Shown here in pieces: positions 15,482 through 22,323 of a DNA stretch of 64,000 nucleotides (the first letter of the stretch is position 1; each line of letters starts with the position of its first letter). The DNA lies in contig CAADGB010000043.1 in assembly GCA_900696455.1 (NCBI GenBank), positions 25,084-89,083 on the forward strand, in the 5' to 3' direction. A program made the translations under genes and the position numbers. This stretch comes from an uncultured delta proteobacterium (lineage in GTDB: Bacteria; Myxococcota_A; Polyangia; Haliangiales; Haliangiaceae). A model generated the notes under the pieces. It saw only the letters and a list, made by a program, of their open reading frames with translations, was not told the origin of the DNA and made no database searches.

Positions 15482-16816
15482 ATGCCTCCTCCGCTGACTC
15501 GTCACTGTGGTGGCGCGCGTTGCGGTAGCCACATGTCCGCGCCCGGACTGCACGGTCCGCACGGACCGTCGAGCGGCCGCCGCCCCTTCGGCCGCCGACC
15601 CGGCGTGTTCGGTCCGTCCGGTCCGTTCGGCCCGTGGGGCAACCGCCCCGCGCCGGTCGCGCCGCCGCCGATCGTCGGCGCGGCGGGCGGTCCGTCGCCG
15701 AGCTATCCGCCTGGCGTCCCGCCGCCGATCCATCCTCCCGCGCCGCCGCCGATCGTTCCGCCTCCGATCGCGCCGCCGCCCGTCGTTCCGCCGCCCGTCG
15801 GATCTGTGCCGGGCGCCGGCTACGTCGCCGACCGTCGCACGCACGCTCCCGCAGTCGCGCCGCCCGGCTATCCGCCCGCGCCCGGCTATCCGCCCGCGCC
15901 CGGTTATCCGGCCGCGCCCGCGTACCCGCCCATTCCCTCGTATCCGCCCACGTACCCGGCGACGGATCCGTTCGTCGACCCGATGGTCTACGACGGAAGC
16001 GGCGACGTCGAATGGACCTACGACGACGACGCCGCCGCGTACGTCGATCCGTCGTGGCTCGCGTCGGGAAACCCCGCCTGGGATCTGTGGCAGGGCATGG
16101 TCGGCTCGTACCTCGAGACGCGCAACGCGCTCGTGAGCGAGACCGGCGAGTCCTTCCCCGAGACGACGGCCGGCGACGTGAAGCGGGCCTCGCTCCTCCT
16201 CTCGCGCGAGCTGTGCCTGCCGCGCTACGACTTCGCCGACCTCGCCGCGACGCGCGCGGCCTGGCGCGACGCGCTCGCGCGCGTGCATGTCGTGTGCGCC
16301 GCCGTGCCGTGGAGCGCACCCTATCCCGAGAACGAGCGATTCTGGCTGACCGACGCACGCGCGCTCGCCCAGCGCCTCGCGGCGATCGACCAGCGTCGCA
16401 ACGCGCTCGTCGGCACCGTCGGCGGCGTCCTCACGATCTTGGGCGATCGCTCCGACCCGGTCACCACCTGGCAGGACGTGCGCGCGTTCTACATGCAGCG
16501 CCGTCTGGTCAAGACCGACACCCGCGGCTGGCGCTACCCCGAGACGACGGTCCAGGACGCGCGCGACCTGGTCCACGTCTTCGACACCGAGGTGAACGAG
16601 ACCGTCGGTTCGCTGCCGGCCGACGCGCCGATCACCCGCTGGCTCGCCGGCCACCTGCGCCGCTGGCGCCCCGTCGCCGACGCGGCCAAGGCGTACGCGC
16701 GCGACGACGATCCGGAGGCGACGTATCCGGACAACGCGCGCCTCTGGCAGGCGGCCAGGAAGATCGCCATCGCGCTCTCGGCGGCGAAGAAGATCGCGGG
16801 CGAGGTGACGTCGTGA
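15482..16816 (+). CDS. Multidomain protein with two copies of the element's helical module
   Basis: 444 residues. N-terminal Gly/Pro-rich and Tyr-Pro repeat region (GYPPAPGYPPAPGY; about 1-165), then two helical modules of about 90 residues. Copy 1 reads SFPETTAGDVKRA ... YPENERFW and copy 2 YPETTVQDARDLV ... YPDNARLW. ETRNAL stands before copy 1 and QRRNAL directly after it. AGGAG at about 15472 sets the ATG. The TGATG junction at the end couples it to the next gene, which has a third copy. Probably a structural protein; no outside family recognised. Confidence 0.65.
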   Translation: MPPPLTRHCGGARCGSHMSAPGLHGPHGPSSGRRPFGRRPGVFGPSGPFGPWGNRPAPVAPPPIVGAAGGPSPSYPPGVPPPIHPPAPPPIVPPPIAPPPVVPPPVGSVPGAGYVADRRTHAPAVAPPGYPPAPGYPPAPGYPAAPAYPPIPSYPPTYPATDPFVDPMVYDGSGDVEWTYDDDAAAYVDPSWLASGNPAWDLWQGMVGSYLETRNALVSETGESFPETTAGDVKRASLLLSRELCLPRYDFADLAATRAAWRDALARVHVVCAAVPWSAPYPENERFWLTDARALAQRLAAIDQRRNALVGTVGGVLTILGDRSDPVTTWQDVRAFYMQRRLVKTDTRGWRYPETTVQDARDLVHVFDTEVNETVGSLPADAPITRWLAGHLRRWRPVADAAKAYARDDDPEATYPDNARLWQAARKIAIALSAAKKIAGEVTS

Positions 16817-17508
16817 TGTACCGGAACCTCGCCATCGAGCTCAAGGACGACGGCTCGCTCCACATCAAGGACGTGGCCGACCCGCTCGACCTGTGGGAGG
16901 CGACGCGTCGCTTCTTCAAGGAGCGCCGCCCGGTGAAGACCGGGCGCCACAACTTCACCTACCCGGAGACCACCAACCGCGACGTGCGGCAGCTCGCCGA
17001 GCTGTGGACGCGCGTCCACCGCCGCCTCCTGCGCTGGGATCTGGCACGCGCCCGCCAGCACGCCGACGAGTGGAAGCAGGCGCTCTCGCAGATGGAGACC
17101 GCCACGGCCGGCGCCGCGCTCGACGCGCCCTACGCGCACAACGATGACTTCTGGCTGCGCTGGACCAAGCGGCAGGCCATCTACCTCTCGGCCGTTCGCG
17201 ACATGCCGTCGAAGACCGACATGATCATCGCGTCGGTCAAGGACGCGGTCGTCCAGCTCCCGACCAACGTCGCGAGCGGCGCGCTCGCCGCCGCCGAGGC
17301 GACCGGCGCCGCCGCCAAGAAGGCGGGCGAGCTCGCGGGCGCCGCGCCACGCGGCCTCCTGCGCGGCCTGTTCGGCGGGCTTGGCGACTTCAAGGTGCCG
17401 CTCCTCGTTGGCGCCGCCGTCGTCGGCGGCGTCGTACTCGTGCCCAAGCTGCTCGCGCGGCGCACGCCGGTCGCCGTCGTGCCCGGCGCCTCGGGAGGTG
17501 CCTCGTGA
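16816..17508 (+). CDS. Membrane-tailed protein with one helical module
   Basis: 230 residues, starting MYRNLAIELK at the ATG within TGATG. Residues about 30-125 are the helical module (FTYPETTNRDVRQLAELW ... YAHNDDFWLRW). An Ala/Gly-rich segment follows, then a C-terminal hydrophobic helix (VPLLVGAAVVGGVVLVPKLL) and a short basic tail, so it is likely a membrane protein with the module on one side. Its stop overlaps the start of the M23 peptidase, which also begins with a membrane helix. Confidence 0.65.
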   Translation: MYRNLAIELKDDGSLHIKDVADPLDLWEATRRFFKERRPVKTGRHNFTYPETTNRDVRQLAELWTRVHRRLLRWDLARARQHADEWKQALSQMETATAGAALDAPYAHNDDFWLRWTKRQAIYLSAVRDMPSKTDMIIASVKDAVVQLPTNVASGALAAAEATGAAAKKAGELAGAAPRGLLRGLFGGLGDFKVPLLVGAAVVGGVVLVPKLLARRTPVAVVPGASGGAS

Positions 17509-18275
17509 TCGGCGCGTCGCAGGCGATCGAGCGCGCGCCGACGTTGCTCGTCCCGATGGCGATCGGCGCGGCGACCGTCGGTGGCCTCCTCTGGTGGCGC
17601 GACCGCAACGAGCGCGCACCGCGCACGCCCCGCACGCCCGCCACGACCGGGGACGACTTCCGCGACGACGACCTGCCGATGGTCGCGCCCGCCGCGCCGC
17701 CGGCCGCCGCGCCGTCGCGCCCGCCCGGTCGCTGGATCTTCCCGGTGCCGCGCTGGCACGGGCGAGATCCGGAGGTCTCCGACGGCTGGGGCTCGCCCCG
17801 CGTCGGCGGCAACCGTGGCGGCGTCCACCGCGGCGTCGACATCATGTTCCGGCGCCGGCACCGCGGCGAGCTGGCCGACATCTTCCCGCCGCGCGCGCCC
17901 GGCATGCCGTCGCCGCACACGCGCGGCTACTTCCTGCCGCCCGGCACGCTCGTCCTCGCCGCCGCCAACGGCGAGGTCTGGTCCGCCGGATGGACGCCGA
18001 CCGGCTACTCGGTCGTGATTTCGCACGGCGCGCCCTGGGCGACCTACTACACGCACCTGGCGAGCCTGCGCGTCGGCGAGACCCGCCGTGGCGCCTCGCG
18101 CGAGCGCGTTCGCGCCGGCCAGCCCCTCGGCGTCGTGGGCGCCAGCCCGCGCGACGCGCGCGGCGTCGCCCACCTCCACTTCGAGATGTGGCACGGCGGC
18201 AACGGCAACGCCGCGATCGAGCCGGCGCCGCACCTGCGCACGGCGACCATCGTCGATGCCCCGGAGGTGAGCTGA
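17505..18275 (+). CDS. Membrane-anchored M23 (LytM-type) peptidoglycan endopeptidase
   Basis: 256 residues. A membrane helix at about 10-32 (PTLLVPMAIGAATVGGLLWW) and a linker precede the M23 domain (about 75-250). The zinc ligands are visible: HRGVDI (His and Asp of the HxxxD motif) and HLHFEMW (second HxH). This enzyme class cuts peptide cross-links in peptidoglycan. GTG start overlaps the upstream stop. Together with the lytic transglycosylase that follows directly, it would open the cell wall for entry or exit of the element. Confidence 0.85.
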   Translation: MIGASQAIERAPTLLVPMAIGAATVGGLLWWRDRNERAPRTPRTPATTGDDFRDDDLPMVAPAAPPAAAPSRPPGRWIFPVPRWHGRDPEVSDGWGSPRVGGNRGGVHRGVDIMFRRRHRGELADIFPPRAPGMPSPHTRGYFLPPGTLVLAAANGEVWSAGWTPTGYSVVISHGAPWATYYTHLASLRVGETRRGASRERVRAGQPLGVVGASPRDARGVAHLHFEMWHGGNGNAAIEPAPHLRTATIVDAPEVS

Positions 18276-19351
18276 TGTCCCGCACGATCGAAGGACTCGT
18301 GGCCGGCGGGCTCATCGCGGGCGTGGTCTGGTACGCGCGCCGCGAGCGCGACCGGGCGCGCGCCGCCGCCGCCAACGCGGAGCAGGTGGCGCGACTCGCC
18401 GACGCGCGGGCGCAGCTCGCGGTCGCGCTCCGTCACGCCGATGGCGCCGTCACCGCCGGCAACGCCGCCGGGAACGCGGCTCTCGCCGCCGCCCAGGCCG
18501 CGCACGCGGCCCGGCTCGCCCAGGCTCGAGGTGAGCTCGCCGCAGCCGTCCGGCACGCGGACGGCGCCATCGCCGCCGGCAACGCGGCCGGCGCCGCGAC
18601 GAGCGACCGCCGCCTTGCCGACGCGCGGGAACAGCTCGCCGAAGCCGTCCGCCGCGCCGACGGCGCTATCGCCGCCGGCAACGCGGCCGGCGCCGCCGTC
18701 GGGACGGGACAGGCGCCGCCGGCACCGGCCGCTCCTCCGACGCCACCGCCTGCGCCGGCCTCGACGTCGCGCGCGCTCACGCGCCGGTTCGATGCCCTCT
18801 TCCTGCGCCACGGTCGCGGCATCCCGGTCGCCTACCTCCGGGCGCTCGCCGACGCCGAGAGCGGACTGAACCCCGACGATCGGCTCGGCCTCATCAACGT
18901 CGTGCCCAAGACGCTCGACGACTACAACCGCCGTCACCCCGAGGCGCCGATCGCGCACGCGCGCATGCGCGACCCCGCGACCAACATCCGCGTCGCCGCC
19001 GACATCCTCCGCGAGATGATCGACAGCCTTCATCGACACCATCCCGACGTGCGGAACTTGCGCGAGGACTGGACGAACCCGCGCTTCGTCGAGCTGGCCA
19101 CACAGTCGTGGAACAGCGGGCACAGCGAGCGGGCCGGCGTCGGTCGCGTCGTTCGCTACCTCAAGGCGCAGCCGGCCAGCCGGCGGCCCGCCGAGATCAC
19201 CGTCGACACGATCTACGAGGCCGCGATCGACGCGCAGGCCGCGAAGACCCTCTCGAACCCGCGCAAGCGCGACTTCGCCAAGCGCGTCACCACGGCCTAC
19301 CTGCGCGAACGCGCACGCGATGCCCGCGAGGGCCTCGCGGTCACCACCTGA
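18275..19351 (+). CDS. Membrane-anchored lytic transglycosylase (SLT type)
   Basis: 358 residues. N-terminal membrane helix (GLVAGGLIAGVVWYA), then an Ala-rich coiled coil with a repeat of about 30-45 residues whose core LADAREQLAEAVRRADGAI is followed by AAGNAAGAA, present three times in variant form. A Pro linker leads to the SLT domain (about 165-340). The catalytic Glu is in ALADAESGLNP, followed by GLINVVPKT in place of the usual GLMQ. It cleaves glycan strands without water. ATG within TGATG, directly after the M23 peptidase, so the pair is made together. Confidence 0.85.
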   Translation: MSRTIEGLVAGGLIAGVVWYARRERDRARAAAANAEQVARLADARAQLAVALRHADGAVTAGNAAGNAALAAAQAAHAARLAQARGELAAAVRHADGAIAAGNAAGAATSDRRLADAREQLAEAVRRADGAIAAGNAAGAAVGTGQAPPAPAAPPTPPPAPASTSRALTRRFDALFLRHGRGIPVAYLRALADAESGLNPDDRLGLINVVPKTLDDYNRRHPEAPIAHARMRDPATNIRVAADILREMIDSLHRHHPDVRNLREDWTNPRFVELATQSWNSGHSERAGVGRVVRYLKAQPASRRPAEITVDTIYEAAIDAQAAKTLSNPRKRDFAKRVTTAYLRERARDAREGLAVTT

Positions 19352-19363
19352 CCTGGAGCCCCC

Positions 19364-19708
19364 ATGCCTTGCTCTTCCCTCTCTCATCTCGTGACGAGCG
19401 CCCTCGACCGCGCGCGGCGCGGCGCCGCCGCTGGCTTGCGCCGAGCCGGCGACGCGGCGCACCACGCGGCCAACCGGCTCGTGCCCGACGACGAGCCGGT
19501 GACCAAGCCGGCGCCCGTCGCGCTCGTGTGCAACGCGCTCGCCGCCATGGCGCCGCTCCCCAAGCCACCCGGCACCACCGGCGACCTCGAGACCGACGTC
19601 GAGAACCTCCGCCTCTACCAGACGGCGCTCGCCGAGCACGCCAAGCGCGACGAGCAGCTCCGCGCCCTCGGTGCGCTCGCCGCGCGCCTGGCGCCGCTCC
19701 TCCGATAG
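19364..19708 (+). CDS. Small protein with the HAKRDEQLR C-terminal module
   Basis: 114 residues. A basic helical N-terminus, a short linker, and the C-terminal helix pair ETDVENLRLYQTALAEHAKR then DEQLRALGAL. This matches the C-terminus of the protein at 14506-14925 at most positions. The two otherwise differ, so the shared part is probably an interaction module. Ribosome binding site CTGGAG lies just before the ATG. Function unknown. Confidence 0.6.
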   Translation: MPCSSLSHLVTSALDRARRGAAAGLRRAGDAAHHAANRLVPDDEPVTKPAPVALVCNALAAMAPLPKPPGTTGDLETDVENLRLYQTALAEHAKRDEQLRALGALAARLAPLLR

Positions 19709-19782
19709 CGCCGGCTCCACCCTCCTAGTCTCGCTTCCTCTCACCCGCACCTCCTTTCCCCCCCCACCCGCCTGGAGATCCC

Positions 19783-20052
19783 ATGCCCACTCCCACGCTT
19801 CCCCTCCGCTCCACGGTCGCCGGCACCGCCCGCGACGCGCGCCGCGTCCTCGCGAGCGCGTACGACACGCTTCGCGTCCACGTGCGCCGCATCGGCGACA
19901 CCGCCGGCCGCACGCTCGATCGCATCGGCACCGCCGCCGAGTCCTACGTCGGCGCCAGGGTCAAGGCGCGCGTGAAGCCGCCGATCGTCGTCGCGCTGGT
20001 CACCGCCGCCGCCGCGCTCGTCGTCGGGCTCGTCGCTGCCTTCCGCAAGTGA
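19783..20052 (+). CDS. Small tail-anchored membrane protein
   Basis: 89 residues. Basic amphipathic N-terminal two thirds, then one hydrophobic helix (PPIVVALVTAAAALVVGLVA) and a short FRK tail. GGAG precedes the ATG. The 74-bp gap before it is pyrimidine-rich. Likely a minor membrane protein of the element; no family recognised. Confidence 0.6.
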   Translation: MPTPTLPLRSTVAGTARDARRVLASAYDTLRVHVRRIGDTAGRTLDRIGTAAESYVGARVKARVKPPIVVALVTAAAALVVGLVAAFRK

Positions 20053-20064
20053 CCGGAGCCTTCG

Positions 20065-20523
20065 ATGGAATCCCTCCTCGACAGCATCCGTATCGCCATG
20101 CGTGACGGCGCCTCCGACGACGAGCGCCGCCGCGGCATCGCCGCGTGCTACGGCCTGGCGCACGCCCTCGAAGGCTCGCTCGGCGCCCGAGGCGCAGCGA
20201 CGCTCCGCGACGTCCCCCCGAGCGACGGCCCGACCGAGGTCGTCGTGCCAGAGGTCGTCTCCCCCGACGAGCTGGCCCACGCGACCTTCGCCCAGGACGA
20301 GCCGCGCGCTCCCCATTCTCTCACCGCATGGATCGCGTCGCAGGCGCCCGGCATGTCGCCTCCCGCTCCGCGCACGTCCAACCCGTTCGCCGGCATGACG
20401 GCCGATCAGGTTCTCGACCTGATCATCACCCGCCTGCGCGGCGCCGTCGGCGACAGCGCGCCGCCGCCGCCCGCGGGCCAGCCCTTCCGGCTCACGCTCG
20501 TGCCGGTCCCGAGGGCGCCTTGA
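20065..20523 (+). CDS. Hypothetical protein
   Basis: 152 residues with a helical, acidic N-terminal half (MESLLDSIRIAMRDGASDDE), a loose middle and a short helix (ADQVLDLIITRLRGAVGD) before a Pro-rich strand-like end. No recognised domain. GGAGCC before the ATG. The stop overlaps the TTG start of the next gene (TTGA). Confidence 0.55.
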   Translation: MESLLDSIRIAMRDGASDDERRRGIAACYGLAHALEGSLGARGAATLRDVPPSDGPTEVVVPEVVSPDELAHATFAQDEPRAPHSLTAWIASQAPGMSPPAPRTSNPFAGMTADQVLDLIITRLRGAVGDSAPPPPAGQPFRLTLVPVPRAP

Positions 20524-21062
20524 CTGCCGCCGACAAGAAGCCACGCCGCCGCTACGAGGGCAGGGGCATCCGCGAGCTGCGCGGGCCGCGGTCCAAGGTC
20601 GCGCTTCCCATGCAGGACGAGGCCACGTTCCTGACCGAGCCGCGCGCGGCCTACGACGCCATCCTCGCGCGCTTCCGCGCCGCCAACGGGCCCGCCGACG
20701 CACCCAGCGAGTTCCCCAACCTGAGCGCCCGCGACGTGCGCGCGCTCGCCAACGTCATCACGTTCGCCCTGCGCAACGACCTGCCGACGCTCTCGCCCTA
20801 CGACGCTGCGGTTCTCTGGGACAAGTGGCGCGAGGCCGTCACCTCCGTGCGCCAGCTCCTCGCCGATGTGCGCGACAAGGACGCGACCAACACGTCCTCG
20901 CACGGCGTCAGGTTCGCCTCGGTACTCCTCGATCATCGCGGCTGGGACCTGCGCGAGAGCCTCGTGACCGCGCTCGCCAGTCCCGGCGCGGTCTTCGAGC
21001 GCTACTGCCCGTGGCGCTCCGCGTGGGCGACCTTCGAGCGGCTCCACCCGGAGGCCGTGTGA
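20520..21062 (+). CDS. Protein with one helical module, TTG start
   Basis: 180 residues from a TTG that overlaps the upstream stop. A basic N-terminus (KKPRRRYEGRGIRELRGPRS) precedes a helical module at about 65-150 (FPNLSARDVRALANVITF ... LWDKWREAV), the closest relative of the copies at 21292 and 22320. Its stop overlaps the ATG of the excisionase-like gene (TGATG). The module recurs five more times in the element. Confidence 0.6.
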   Translation: MTAADKKPRRRYEGRGIRELRGPRSKVALPMQDEATFLTEPRAAYDAILARFRAANGPADAPSEFPNLSARDVRALANVITFALRNDLPTLSPYDAAVLWDKWREAVTSVRQLLADVRDKDATNTSSHGVRFASVLLDHRGWDLRESLVTALASPGAVFERYCPWRSAWATFERLHPEAV

Positions 21063-21295
21063 TGACCGCCCGCACCAATGCCCCGGCTCGCGCCGCCCCG
21101 CCGCTGACCCTCGACGTCGCCGAGGCGCGCGCCGACGTCTGCACCGTGGCCGAGGTCGCGCGCTGGCTCGGCGTCGACAAGAAGACCGTCTACGACGCCG
21201 TCCACCGGCGCGAGCTCCCCTGCGCGCGCCTCGGTCGCCGCGTCCTCCTCTCGCGCGCCGCGATCACCGAGTGGCTCGCCGGGAGGCTCCGATGA
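21062..21295 (+). CDS. Excisionase-family HTH DNA-binding protein
   Basis: 77 residues. Residues about 27-75 are a MerR/excisionase-type winged HTH (HTH_17): CTVAEVARWLGVDKKTVYDA, then a wing LPCARLGRRVLLSRAAI and TEWL. Such proteins steer tyrosine recombinases toward excision or act as small repressors. It lies in the same run as, and 2.9 kb upstream of, the integrase, so recombination directionality factor is a fair guess. The start overlaps the upstream stop and the end overlaps the next ATG. Confidence 0.8.
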   Translation: MTARTNAPARAAPPLTLDVAEARADVCTVAEVARWLGVDKKTVYDAVHRRELPCARLGRRVLLSRAAITEWLAGRLR

Positions 21296-22323
21296 GCGCC
21301 CCCGTCGCCGTCCTGCCGCGCATCGCCCGCGTGCAGATCCTGTGGTCGGAGAACGGCACCGTCCCGCTTCGTTCGTTCGCGTCGCTCGCCGCGGCCGACG
21401 CCGCTCTCGCTGCTGCGTTCGCGAAGGAGCCGCCGCCCGAAGGTGGCGCGTACAACAAGACCGCGTTCGTGGTCGTATGGACGGACGGCGCGCGCCACGA
21501 GGGCCGCGCCGACGTTCGCCGCATCGACGTCCAGACCGCGCCCAGGGGAGGCGGCATCCTCCGCCAGCACCTCGCGATCGTCGGACAGCGGTGGCGCGAG
21601 TATCACCCGACCACGAACGAAGACGAGCGCGCCTGGGGTGAGGAGTTGCTCCGCCGCCTCGATCGCGAGCCGAAGCTCGGCGGGCGACGCAACCTGCTCT
21701 ACATCCCCGAGGAGCAGCTCCTCCCGATCGGCACGACCAGCGAGCACCAGGGCGTCTCGCTCTTGCCCGATCCCAGGACCGCCGTTGCCGAGCTGGAGGC
21801 GCACTTCGCCGCCATTCGTTCGCCGGTTCCTGTGTGGATGGGGCATGGCCGCACCGTGCCGCGCACGACCAACCGCGACGTCCGCTACGCCGCCAACTGG
21901 ATCTCGCTCGCGCTCGCGAGCGACATGTCTCGCCTCCGCGCCTTGATCGGCAAGCCGCAGGGCGCGATCTGGGATCGCTGGGCAAGGACCGTCGAGCATG
22001 TGCGCCGTCAGCTCGACGACGATCCGGACCTCACGTACCGCGACAGCGTCCGCTTCTGGAACGAGCAGCTCCCCGCGCTCGCGACGCACATCGACCAGGT
22101 GCTCCACGGCGCCGGATCGCGCGCGCGCAACGCCGTCACGTCCGGCGGCAAGCGCGTGCAGTGGAGGATTCGCTACAAGGGACCGCGCGGAGGCGAGTAC
22201 GTCACCCACCACCTCGCGCCCGATTACGTCACGGCGCTCCAGGTCGCCGCGCACAGCCTCGGCTTCTGGCCCGCCGTCCAGAGCGTGTCCTGGCTCGACG
22301 GCGACACGTGGAGGGCCTCGTGA
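21292..22323 (+). CDS. Polyvalent protein: LPD25-like domain plus helical module
   Basis: 343 residues. Residues about 12-95 resemble Large Polyvalent protein-associated Domain 25 (VQILWSENGTV ... YNKTAFVVVWTDGARHEGRAD). A linker with RRNL (132-135) leads to a helical module at about 188-272 (VPRTTNRDVRYAANWISLAL ... DSVRFWNEQL). ARNAV (278-282) then precedes a C-terminal domain of about 60 residues with the pattern of the LPD25 end. GGGAGG at 21281-21286 and the ATGA overlap set the start. Polyvalent proteins are carried by phages and conjugative elements and enter the new host with the DNA. Confidence 0.65.
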   Translation: MSAPVAVLPRIARVQILWSENGTVPLRSFASLAAADAALAAAFAKEPPPEGGAYNKTAFVVVWTDGARHEGRADVRRIDVQTAPRGGGILRQHLAIVGQRWREYHPTTNEDERAWGEELLRRLDREPKLGGRRNLLYIPEEQLLPIGTTSEHQGVSLLPDPRTAVAELEAHFAAIRSPVPVWMGHGRTVPRTTNRDVRYAANWISLALASDMSRLRALIGKPQGAIWDRWARTVEHVRRQLDDDPDLTYRDSVRFWNEQLPALATHIDQVLHGAGSRARNAVTSGGKRVQWRIRYKGPRGGEYVTHHLAPDYVTALQVAAHSLGFWPAVQSVSWLDGDTWRAS

